A program made the position numbers and the translations under genes. Source: Perkinsus olseni (lineage: Eukaryota; Perkinsozoa; Perkinsida; Perkinsidae). From it: a DNA stretch of 64,000 nt. Location: positions 1-64,000 of the forward strand of contig JABANP010000055.1 of NCBI GenBank assembly GCA_013115135.1, written 5' to 3'. Positions 47,601 through 56,465 of this stretch are shown here, piece after piece (the first letter of the stretch is position 1; every line of letters starts with the position of its first letter). The notes beneath the pieces were generated by a model. That model was not told the DNA's origin, searched no databases, and saw nothing but the letters and a program-made list of their open reading frames with translations.

Positions 47601-50600
47601 AAAAATTACCTGGACTTTTTGTCGGGTTATGAGGACCTGTTGGCGAAGAATCGGAAGACGATTGACGCCCAAACGCAGCGATTGGGCGGAGGGTTGGACA
47701 AACTCATCCAGGCGGCCAACCAAGTGACAGTGATGAGTAAGTCGTGCTGAAGGCTAGTCGTGGAGGAGGGACGTGTGTGCGGGAGTTAGTGGATTTGTGG
47801 TATTAGAATTATCTAGGAATAGATCCGAGGGCCTCTGAACGTTCGGAGAGCTCTTCGTAGATTGCTATGCACGAATGCGCCAAGGAGCGTCTCGCCGTTT
47901 CCGTTGGAGGGGATCTCAGAAACCAGCATAGATTTTGAGGCGTTGTCTTTTATTGTATGCCTCTCTTAGAGAATCTTTACACGATTGACACCCGTAAGAT
48001 GGAATCTTTGGCCGACTTTGGTCCTCTGTAGATAGGGCTGGTGATTTTTCTTCATTTGTCTTCAGGCAAGGATTTAGCGGAGAAGAAAGTCGTTGTTGAC
48101 GAGAAGGCCTTAGCAGTGGGCACGCTGATCGAAGAGATCAACGAGAAGTCCATCACGGTGTCGAAGCATCAGAAGGTTGCCAATGAGCAGGCCAAGCAGA
48201 TCGCTGATGATAATGTTATCATACAGCGGGAAAAGGAGGACGCTGATACAGCATTGGCTGAGTGGGTTGGATCACCGAATTGATACGGCCGGGGGCTCAG
48301 GATGCATTTTTAGGATTTTTAGGGCTATCATACTCAATAATGAGACTGAAATAATTACAGATTCGGAATTCACGGAAAATTCTTCATCATCTATCGTTTC
48401 CTCCGTCGCCTTTTGGGCGCTATATCACAAAAAACCAATCGATCAGTCGTGAATGTGTTTACGTTATTTTGCAGAGGGCGTTCATCGATCGTGTCTTTTC
48501 TGTATCAGAGATTTTTTCCCGTATCTTGGTTCGGACTTGACGCTCGTGTGCCTGCGATGGTTGTGTCTTCAGGGCCTTGCCAGCGCTTGATATGGCGGCC
48601 AAGGCGTTAGAAGAACTCGATAAGAAAGACATCACCGAAGTGAAGTCTATGGCCAGCCCTCCGGCACCGGTTATGATAGTCTGTCAATGTGTGCTGATAT
48701 TGAAGCCCTTGGGCAAGGAGGATGAGAATGGAGGTTAGTTTGCACGGATCTGGGGGAATCATGGGAGTATCTTTTTAGCGAGCGTGTTTTCGGGAGATCT
48801 TGTTACTTAAGGAGTTCGCGTTTCGTAATCGGTTGTGGCGACTAGGCGGCTGTCGGCGGGCTGAGAAATTCATGTATCGGCGATTTTCGTTTGGGTGAAT
48901 TGGGAAGGAATCCAGAGGTTGATGATGGGATATTGCAGGTTGGGCCGCGGCCAAGCAGATGCTGAGTGATGTTGGACTATTGAGGGCCCTGCAGGTATAC
49001 AAGAAGGATGATATGAAAGACCGGCAGGTGAGAAGGCGGAGCGAAGCGTTTCATGTTATGACTTTTTCTCCACTACTCGTGTCAGATCAAGAAGATCAAG
49101 GAGTTGCTGGCAAAAGACAAAGACGTGTTCGAAGGGGATAATATGAAGAACATCTCCAAGGCGGGGTTCGGGCTGTTGCAGTGGGTGAAGGCGATGATCA
49201 AGTACCACGAGGTTGCGCGGACGGTGGAGCCGAAGAGGAAGTTGGTGGCTGAGTTGACGCAGAAGAAAAAGGAGGAGGCTGAGGCTAATCTGGAGAGGAT
49301 TAATGAAGAACTGAGGACGCTGGCTGAGAATATTCAGAAGCTGAGCGAGGAGGAAGTGAAACAGAGCGCGGTGTTGAAGGCGTTGGAGGAGGAAGCGGAC
49401 ACGATGCAGAGGAAGTTGGAGGCAGCATCGAAGTTGATTGATGGTCTGGGGTCGGAGAGGGCGAGATGGTCTGAGGATATCACACTCACAGGGTAGGGAG
49501 GGGGCTTGAAGTCTGGATCGATCCTGGGGCAAACGAGAAATACATTGCTGCAAGCGGCCGTATCTTTAGGTCGACGCTTGCTTGTTATGGAGAGGTTGCA
49601 AACGTATGATTTCCCTCTTCTAGGTGAAAAGAAGAAACGGTTGGTTGGCGACTGTCTTTTGGGGTCGGCCTTCATCTCCTATGCGGGGCCGTTCAATCAT
49701 CAGTTCAGAAATGAGATGCTCTATGGTGACTGGCACAAGAGGGTGCTCGAAGCTGATATACCGACTAGCGGAGACTTCAAGTGGGTCCACTTGATCTCTT
49801 GCATTTCCTCAACGCTGTAGTTTATGCTCAGACTGGAGGCTCTGCTGACATCTGACGTTGAAGTGGCGCTGTGGAGCTCGCAGGGTCTGCCTAGTGATGA
49901 GTTGAGCGTCCAGAACGGCATCCTGACTACGAGAACTAATCGGTTCCCGCTTTGTGTGGACCCCGCAGGTGAGGGAAAATCACCGGTGATCCCTGACCGA
50001 TCTCTCACTGGTGGCGATAGCTAGTAGATGCAGCAGTATTTCGACAGGCCTTGTCCGTTGAGGAAGGACCACCAGGCGGCGCTGCTCGGCGACGGTGTAT
50101 CTCGATTAGCAATTGTTGATTTTCGGTTGGATATTCTCAGATGCAGGCTGTGACGTGGTTGAAGAAGAAAGAGGAGAAGTCCAACGGCGGGTTGACGGTG
50201 AAAGACTTTCAATGACGAATACATTAAGTAAGGGAGTATGCGGGACGGAGGAGGGTGGTCAATAGCGGACATGATCTGATGAGTGTGCGAGGCAAATGCT
50301 GATGGGCAGGATTCGGTCGTGCGATCTGAGATGGGCGAGTTTCGTGGCTGGGTTTGTCTCGGGTGCACTATTGAATTGATTCTACCAGGTATCTTGAGCT
50401 GGCTATACAGTACGGCAAGCCCTTCCTGTTCGAGAACCTCGATGAGGAAATCGATCCCATGATCGATCCGGTGCTGGAGAAGAGGTGGGATGCTGCTCTC
50501 TTCTCGTCAGGGGGATAGTAGAGGGCTAGGAATGCCTTTAATACGTGGAGAGTTGGTATCACCGTTGGATCGGGCTCACGACTGGAGTTTCACGTACCTG

Positions 50601-53600
50601 AGATGATGAAAATCGCGAAATGTGGTATGAAGTCAGATCCCCATGGGAATTACAGTCGGCGGTGGAGACCATTCCGCGAAGAACACATCTCTCGCAAATG
50701 CAAAATTTATTTTTCGTATCGCGGGTGAAACTTCAGTGGTTTTTAGGTATGTTATGCAGAACGGTCAGAAGATGCTCACGTTGGGCGACAACACTATCGA
50801 GTGGTCTGATACCTTTGTACTGTTCATGACAACTCGGATATCAAATCCAAGATACTCTCCAGAGGTTATGGGAAGGTATCCATCATCAACTACACGGTGG
50901 GTGGAGCCTTCGTCGCCTGTTTGATGATGGTTGGCTAGGTTACACTGGATGGACTGGCGGCCCAGCTGCTGAATGTGGTTGTCGGGTTCGAGCGGCCTGA
51001 CTTGCAGGCGGAGCGGCAGCAACTGGTTCAGTCTATGAGCGAAAATCGACAGGTGGGGATGATAATTTCGGAAATTTTGGGGAAATTTTCGTGCGTTAGA
51101 TACAGAAAAATCTAGAAGATACGTTGCTGAGGGAGCTGGCGGCATCCAAAGGTGAGGAGGCTTTACATGACGTGCCCGCACCTCTCCATCGCATGGTATT
51201 CAGGTTCTATTCTGGACAACGAGGATCTCATACAGACTTTGCAGACGGCTAAGACGAAGGCTCTTGAGATCACAGAGGTCGGTTGTGAGGCTGAGGGTCG
51301 GGGATCTGGCAGGGGGAGCCGTCCCGTGTGTTCTCGCCGCTGGCATGATCTTCAACGAGTCGCTTGGAGTCGATGTGCAGATTCTGTATCGAGCCCGATG
51401 CGGTAGCAGACAAGTATGATAACAGAATGTAAATCTGCAGGAAGTTCCCTATAAAGATAGTCTTGTTTATTTCCGCTGAGAAAATGGGTCACGCGGGGAT
51501 GCTTCCACAGCGTGTCTGGGCGTGGTTTATAGTCGTTACTCAGTAGGCGCTTGAGACCGCGGCCCGGACGAGTGTGGAGATTGATAACACGCGAGAGATA
51601 TACTCGGAAGTTGCTAAGAGGGGCAGCATACTGTGAGAAGAAAGGCGGTCTTCTGGCTAGAGAATCCTTCCATCGGTTTTACAGGTATTTCGCAACGCAG
51701 GGCCTCAGTGCCATCTCCGAGATGTACGAGTATTCTCTCGGGTCATACTTGGCGGTGTTTGAGCAGGTCGGCTGAGGAGCACACTGTGAGTTGGCAATGG
51801 TGATCTATCTCAGGCGCTTCGGGAAGCCAAACCTGATAAAATTATCGACAACCGGCTGAAGAATGTGAGAGAAAAGCTTACTCAGAACGTCTATGATTTC
51901 ACTTGCATGGGGGTAAGCATCATCTGGATTGGTCTGTTCATGGAGGCCTGCCCTTCGCGATGTAGTTGTTTGAACGCCACAAGCTGCTGTACTCATTCCA
52001 AATGACCTGTATGATAATGGAAGGCGAGGACGAGCTCATCAGGCAAGATCATGAGTTCTTCCTCAAAGGCAATCCGAGCCTGGAGAAGGTAGGTGGTTGA
52101 CTCCGGATGATACGGTTGTTATGCCTAGTACGAAGTTGCTAATAATCAACAATTGGTTCTCATAGCAGGGAAGATTTTCCCGTACTTTTTCATTCTTATC
52201 CGCGTTGGGGTTTCCGTAGACGATCCGTATTGGTCTTTGAATACTCCTCTGCATCATTCCGAGTCCCTTGTTCGAGTGCTCCTCTTGACTGCGATGGTCA
52301 AACTAAAGTTTGGTCACGAAACCGTCGTTCCTGTCAAGGTTGCCACTCCGAACCCTCATCCCTGACTGGCTGCCTGATACCGGTTGGAAGGACATGCAGG
52401 TGGGTTCGCTTGAGGGTGCATGATGGGCTGAGTTGCGGAAGAGTAGGTACTGCCAGGCCTCGGCGAGTGCTTTGAGAATATCATTTCTGACGTGTCCGGC
52501 GCCGAGGGAGGCTTGCTGTGGAGGGTGAGGTCGGCGCTCTGTTTTCTGGCTCATTGTGTGGGCTCAGGAATGGTTCGATTTGGAGCAGCCCGAGAGCTCT
52601 CCCCATGCCGATGGGCTATGACCAGACCTGCGACCCATTCCAACAGCTTCTTGTGGTGGGCTCTGGGGCTCGGCGGCGGCGGCAGCTGCAGAGTCACCTT
52701 GCCAGATTCGCTGTCTACGGACTGATCGTGTTGTGAATGCTATCAAAAACTTCATTATGTGGCGATTAGGAGAATATTACGTAAGCCATTATGGTGGGCG
52801 TCGAGGAGAATCGGCGGAGATGGGGGGTGCCGGGTCAGGCTCTGTGTGAGGGCCTACTTAACGGAAGCTTCTAGAATGCCCTCTTTGTTGGAGCCCGCGA
52901 TGAGAAGCTCAGTCGAGCTGTGGTGGTCGAACAGGTCCAACCACCATCTTTGGTTTATGACAAGATCTTCCAGCAGTCCAACGAGAAGAGTCCGATTGTG
53001 TTCATCCTGTCTCCCGGAGCCGACCCTCAGAGCGATGTACGTTCGTTTTGCGGCTGATGGGGTGTATCTCGTAGGAAGGTCTGGCCAGGTCCAACAGCTC
53101 GGCGAGAAGCTGGGGTTCACGGCACCGAGTCGATTCCGCTTCTTAGCGTTGGGGCAGGGCATGGGACCAGTGGCACAGTCCAGTATCGAGGCAGGGTAGG
53201 TTAGTACGATGGGAGGGCTCAACTCGACCAGTATGATGAGCAGGTACCAACGAGGTCACTGGGTGATGCTACAGAACTGCCATCTGCTGACAAGATGGCT
53301 GAGGACGCTGGAGACGATACTCGAAGGAATGCACAAACCACATAGTGACTTCAGGTGCAGTATTATTGGATAGTATGATAGAGATGATTTCATTAGTACA
53401 GTATCGTTATTATAATAGTATTAGTATAATTACTTTATCGTGATAAAATACACCCGTACTGGGAAAGTAGAAGATGTTCGTAATGGCCGCGCGATAGTGA
53501 GTGTGTGTTGACGGTTGGAATTAACGTTGAGTGGCACGAACGAATGCTCAGGATCAATTTCATCGACAAGATGGGAGGACTGTTTCACGGAACTCACATC

Positions 53601-56202
53601 ATTTCGAAGCTCTATAGATTTCGGTCTCGTTCCATTTAACACGGATTAGATCATCTTTGGACGATATTTTCGACCAGGCTATATGCTGCCGTAACGACTC
53701 TCCTGCCAGGCTGTGGTTGACGACTCAGCCGACGCAGGCCTTCCCCTTGGGTATCTTGCAGAGGAGCTTGAAGGTCGTCACTGAGCCGCCGGATGGACTG
53801 AAGTTGAACATGAAGCAGAGTTATGCTAAGATCACTGACGCTGATCTTGACGAATGTGAAAGATTCTTCTCTGAGTTCGTCAGGGTGAACCGTTTGCTCG
53901 GCAGGTACCCATGACGCGTTCAAGCCGCTGATATTCGTCTTGGCGTTCTTCCATGCTGTTGTTCAAGACAGGAGAAAATACGGCAGCATCGGCTGGAACG
54001 TCCCTTATGATTTCAATGAATCTGATTTCAAGATCTCCTTCCAGCTCTTGCGGTTGTAGGCTCCTGGCGCCGATCGTCCTGCCGGACTCTTTTCTCAGAT
54101 ACATCGACAAGGCTCAGGAGAGCAACGACCCTTTGCCGTGGGAAACTATGCGGTATCTGATTGGCGAGGCTATGTATGGCGGACGGGTTACTGACAACTA
54201 CGATCGGAGAGTCCTGTGTAAGGCAGTTGACGCAGCGGTGGGATAAGAGTGTGAATTTGTGTGAAAACATGATTCGTTTTGAAGCGACGCCGACTGAATG
54301 AGAAGAAGCAAGCACAGCTTACGTGTGGATGAGTCGGCGAATGATGAAATTAACTGCTACTGCTTTCTCGTGAGAGGCGCTGGTCGTCCTGGTTGGCTCA
54401 GAAGTTGTTTATCTTCCTCACTGCTGGATGAGATATCCGGAAGATGTTATCATCTGTCAGGTACGTACCTTGAGGAGTACATGGGCGACTTCGTCTTCGA
54501 TGAGAATCAAGACTTCTACTTCAGTCGCTCCGGTCATGATTACACCGTCCCTAAGGGAAGCCTAGACGTCGAAGCGTGAGATCCCTACGCCCGGTCGGCA
54601 CCCTCTCCCGGAGCTTGTGTCAGTTACGTCACCACGATAACGGCGTTGCCGATCACTCAGTCGCCAGCGGTCTTCGGACTACATCCGAACGCAGAAATCA
54701 CGTACGAGGTCGCGTACTGTCTTGTTAGAGACCGACCGATTGAGGACACAGCGCCCGAGCTCTTTGCCGTCTGGAATCGCAATCTTTCATTTCCTTACAC
54801 GTCTTCTTCTCATCTCCTTATAACGTCTTTCCTGTCTTCTCGGCATCCGCCATTCAGCTCAGCTTCATCGTAGCTTCTTTTAATCGAAGCAAGATAGGAC
54901 TATAAGCGAAATATACTCAACAGTCTCTGATCAGTTGAGCTCCCGATTTCTCTCTGCCAAAAGATACTTCTCGAATTCTGCTAAGGACCTGTGGCTTGGC
55001 GTGCTGTCCATGCAAGCTGGTGACACGAGCGGCGGTGGAGGGATGTCGAGAGAAGCGTTCATTCAGCAGACATGTGACGCCTGTCCATTTGCTAGTCGTT
55101 TGAAAATCGTCTCGGTGTTCTGTTGTAGGCCAGGATATCATCGCAGCGATCCCGAAGAAGGACTTGAAGTTCGTCAAGGACGAGGGGCCTCTCTCGCCGA
55201 CTGAGGTTGTCCTGTCGCAGGAAGTCGATCGCTTTAATGCTCTGGCGACCAGCATGTGAGGGGAGGCCTCTCGTCGAGTGTTGTCAGTGCTTCAGTCAGG
55301 TATGACACGCTAGTTGATCTCGGGCGAGCCCTTGTGGGTGAGATCGGTATGTCGAACGAACTGGACGAGCTCGGGACTTCCATTTTCAATGGCTTCCTTC
55401 CTAACCACTGGGCACGGTTGGCACCCTCGTAGCGAGAAGCCACTCGGCAGCTGGATGGACCATTTCAGAAGAAGGTGAATGAAGCTTGCGATGGACCTGT
55501 CCCTGCTTGCGCCGTCGCCCTCTCTCGATGGACGGCACTCCTCTGGCCTGTCAGGTTGGAACAGTACAGTAAATGGATCGCCGAAGGAGACCCCAACGTC
55601 ATGTGGCTGGCTGGCTTGCACGTCCCCGAGTCGTTACTGTCAGCACTCGTTCAGGCTGCTTGTCGGAAGAGAGGCTGGCCCTTAGATAAGTCCACTCTGT
55701 ACACTCAGGTGAGAGATCTTCGAGAGGGCGACGGAAGGCCTACTGTGGGGCGTCAATCAGGTCACGAAGATGATGAGAGCCGAGGACGTTGTCGAACCTC
55801 TAGAGTTTGGAACGTACGTGGAGGGGCTTTATTTGGAAGGAGCCCGCTGGGATGTGGACCTGGGTGAACTGGCCCGACAGCATCCAAAGCAGCTTGTCGT
55901 CCTCATGCCTCTCATACAAGTAGGCTCTGCTGTGGGGGAGGGTGTTTTATTGGTTTTTCTATCAGATTATTCCTGTTGAAGCAGCCCGGTTGAAGCTGCG
56001 AGAGTCATTGCCAACTCCAGTGTATTTGACCCCCAAGAGGCGAGACGCCATGGGGAACGGCCTTGTGTTCGAGGCCAACCTTCGTAAGATTATAGCTCGA
56101 GGCTGTCGCGCTGATCGCAGCTCTTTGGCCGTAGGTACGCGTGAGCATCCTAGCGTGTGGATCTTGCAAGGTGTAGCCCTTTTCCTCAACACTGATCAGT
56201 AG
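29650..56202 (+). CDS. Axonemal-type dynein heavy chain, more than 50 exons
   Basis: This is the motor subunit of ciliary dynein. It hydrolyses ATP in a ring of six AAA modules and walks on microtubules through a coiled-coil stalk. The whole family layout is present in order: tail (30.4-38.2 kb), linker (38.6-41.0 kb), AAA1 to AAA4 (41.1-47.2 kb), stalk and microtubule-binding domain (47.5-49.5 kb), AAA5-AAA6 (49.6-54.8 kb) and C-terminal domain (54.9-56.2 kb). The end is certain: [14 protein letters not shown] and TAG at 56200-56202. The start is not. The first secure exon is 30439-30551; earlier candidate exons lie at 29650-29756 and 30033-30149. Conserved frames carry an extra base in a homopolymer at eight places and lack one base at one place. 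Tail wording ([19 protein letters not shown]) fits two-headed outer-arm or I1 types, but I cannot fix the class. Confidence 0.95.
30894..31253 (+). other. Dynein tail exons with an acidic insert
   Basis: One exon ending near 31077 opens with a run of Asp, Glu and Ser (about 30 residues), then [20 protein letters not shown]. The next, at about 31125-31253, holds [17 protein letters not shown]. Acidic inserts at this place vary between dyneins and are often phosphorylated; that role here is inference. Confidence 0.7.
33259..33330 (+). tRNA. tRNA-Pro (AGG), nested in a dynein intron
   Basis: A complete 72-nt cloverleaf with acceptor GGCTGTG/CACAGCC, anticodon loop CTTAGGG, T arm GAGTTCAATTC and discriminator C. 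It lies in sense orientation in the intron between the ELKE exon and the VTGDP exon of the dynein tail. A-box and B-box promoter sequences lie within it, so RNA polymerase III would transcribe it inside a polymerase II gene. Confidence 0.97.
33700..33772 (+). tRNA. tRNA-Lys (CTT), nested in a dynein intron
   Basis: A complete 73-nt cloverleaf with acceptor GCCCGTC/GGTGGGT, anticodon loop CTCTTAA, T arm GGGTTCGAGCC and discriminator G, as in Lys tRNAs. It is in sense orientation, in the intron after the dynein exon ending near 33578. An antisense copy lies at 37632-37704. Confidence 0.97.
34869..34957 (+). other. Dynein intron that opens with a tRNA 3' half
   Basis: This 89-nt GT-AG intron joins exons in phase 0 (GGLTM to VQCKVLH). 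Directly after the GT lies a tRNA-3'-like segment (34873-34900): B-box GGTTCGAATCC, T-stem partner, seven acceptor bases and A. No 5' tRNA half is nearby. Confidence 0.75.
37632..37704 (-). tRNA. tRNA-Lys (CTT), antisense in a dynein intron
   Basis: The minus-strand sequence appears identical to the tRNA-Lys at 33700-33772. It sits in the intron between the dynein tail exons near 37.5 and 37.78 kb. Flanking bases differ, so only the tRNA body is shared. Confidence 0.97.
39116..39128 (-). repeat. Intronic 13-mer, reverse orientation
   Basis: GCTTCGCTCCGCC lies in the dynein intron that starts with GTAAGC at 39070 and ends before 39150. Confidence 0.8.
40830..40922 (+). other. Dynein intron containing a tRNA-3'-like segment
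   Basis: A 93-nt GT-AG intron. Around 40861-40889 it holds GGTTCGATCCCGG followed by an acceptor-like stretch and CA. The T stem has a mismatch and no 5' half is present. The phase fits the linker exons only when one A of the AAA run at 40804 is ignored. Confidence 0.7.
41101..42674 (+). other. Dynein AAA1, the main ATPase site
   Basis: The block [20 protein letters not shown] near 41212 precedes the ring. The AAA1 body runs [15 protein letters not shown] with the Walker A loop split by an intron: GPAG ends in GCTG before 41720, and [11 protein letters not shown] resumes near 41904. Exon 42281-42674 has Walker B (GCFDEFNRI) and the sensor block [20 protein letters not shown]. All catalytic motifs are intact. 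Confidence 0.95.
41534..41578 (+). other. 45-nt dynein intron made largely of an antisense tRNA 3' half
   Basis: The intron runs from GTAATAGG to TTTGTAG and splices CAAT to GTACGG, restoring the family sequence (KQC then TGSFRY). Nearly all of it, read on the minus strand, is a tRNA 3' end: B-box GGTTCAATTCC, a stem strand and acceptor ACCCCGC plus A. It is open in frame, so an ORF caller reads straight through. Confidence 0.85.
43113..44414 (+). other. Dynein AAA2
   Basis: Exon 43113-43260 has [19 protein letters not shown] and [13 protein letters not shown]. Exon 43458-43665 has [18 protein letters not shown]. Exon 43904-44414 opens inside the P-loop ([14 protein letters not shown]) and contains [38 protein letters not shown] and [12 protein letters not shown]. 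Confidence 0.95.
44432..44445 (-). repeat. Near-match of the intronic 13-mer
   Basis: GGCTTCGCTCCGCT, one base off the reverse of the motif, fills the middle of the 46-nt dynein intron 44415-44460. Confidence 0.6.
44461..46320 (+). other. Dynein AAA3
   Basis: Exon 44461-45000 runs from [12 protein letters not shown] to [16 protein letters not shown] and VGESG. Exon 45141-45284 completes the P-loop ([13 protein letters not shown]). Further exons carry [20 protein letters not shown] (about 45360), [19 protein letters not shown] (about 45560) and the long block [17 protein letters not shown] (about 45860). Confidence 0.95.
45288..45300 (+). repeat. Intronic 13-mer at a dynein donor
   Basis: The AAA3 exon ends at 45284; GT is at 45285-45286 and the motif starts two bases later, so the donor reads GTAGGCGGAGCGAAGC. 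Confidence 0.85.
46816..46904 (+). repeat. Two copies of GTAGCATAAAA in a dynein intron
   Basis: The 11-mer lies at 46816-46826 and 46894-46904, each preceded by ATGA. Other copies are at 1604, 6760 (reverse), 36689 (reverse) and 41072. Confidence 0.75.
47117..47166 (+). other. 50-nt dynein intron made largely of an antisense tRNA 3' half
   Basis: The intron runs from GTAAAAAG to CTCTCAG and splices in phase (LLAE, then CDVPADN). On the minus strand its core is a tRNA 3' segment: an anticodon-stem-like strand, B-box GGTTCGAACCCC and acceptor ACCCCGA then CA. It leaves only a few bases for ordinary intron signals. Confidence 0.85.
47540..49494 (+). other. Dynein stalk and microtubule-binding domain
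   Basis: The first coiled coil starts with [19 protein letters not shown] (about 47588), then [18 protein letters not shown] and the exon from 48066 ([18 protein letters not shown]). The microtubule-binding head is read as [19 protein letters not shown] (about 48615), [20 protein letters not shown] (about 48950), and [20 protein letters not shown] (about 49146). The returning coil is [20 protein letters not shown] to [18 protein letters not shown]. Confidence 0.93.
49035..49047 (+). repeat. Intronic 13-mer near a dynein donor
   Basis: The exon ends KDRQ; the intron starts GTGAGAA and runs directly into GGCGGAGCGAAGC. Confidence 0.85.
49624..54880 (+). other. Dynein AAA5 and AAA6
   Basis: AAA5: [20 protein letters not shown] (about 49640), [20 protein letters not shown] (49892-49951), and [20 protein letters not shown] from 50404. 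AAA6: [10 protein letters not shown] and [20 protein letters not shown] (near 50945). [20 protein letters not shown] follows 51202, and the block near 51553 reads [20 protein letters not shown]. Then [19 protein letters not shown] (from 53244), [16 protein letters not shown] (53713) and [20 protein letters not shown] (54139). Extra bases occur in runs at 50207, 52360, 52601 and 53908, and one base is missing near 50871. Confidence 0.92.
53355..53709 (+). other. Longest well-bounded dynein intron, AT-rich
   Basis: A 355-nt GT-AG intron between the HSDFR and LWLTTQ exons, rich in ATA and TAT words near 53,360-53,450. A 70-codon minus frame (53430-53642) lies in it, and I cannot support it as a gene. 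Confidence 0.6.
54930..56202 (+). other. Dynein C-terminal domain exons
   Basis: Exons carry [97 protein letters not shown] and the terminal [18 protein letters not shown]. One extra C at 55424-55426 must be ignored between APS and [10 protein letters not shown]. Confidence 0.93.
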
Positions 56203-56465
56203 TCCACGCATGAGTGTCCCCATACGTCGATCGTGTAAATGGAAAGGTGGCTTTGAGTTTTCTATAAGTACGGCACAGCGAGCCGTTCGCGAATACACCA
56301 CCGGACACTCGTCGTGTATAACTACTCAGCCGTTGCCAGACAGAAAAGCCTTGTCCGCCCGAGTTCACTTTGGTCAGTTGCGCTGTCCAGTTTGAAGCGC
56401 AGGGGCAAAATCAAAAAAAGGCGGGAGTCTCTTTTCTACGCCTTCCGTCGCAGCTGTGCGCTCGA
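56203..56465. other. Short spacer after the dynein gene
   Basis: It should contain the dynein 3' untranslated region. No polyadenylation signal or RNA gene is clear. Confidence 0.4.

Noticed and set aside
53430..53642. A nested minus-strand gene in the 355-nt dynein intron
   Set aside because: It is only 70 codons with an ordinary composition, and has no signal, domain or splice evidence.
35024..55426. A simple rule that CCC codons cause frameshifts, as reported for Perkinsus mitochondrial cox1
   Set aside because: Other in-frame CCC codons in the same gene are read normally (for example in the VTGDPVG and KAPCLF blocks), and A, G and T runs are affected too.
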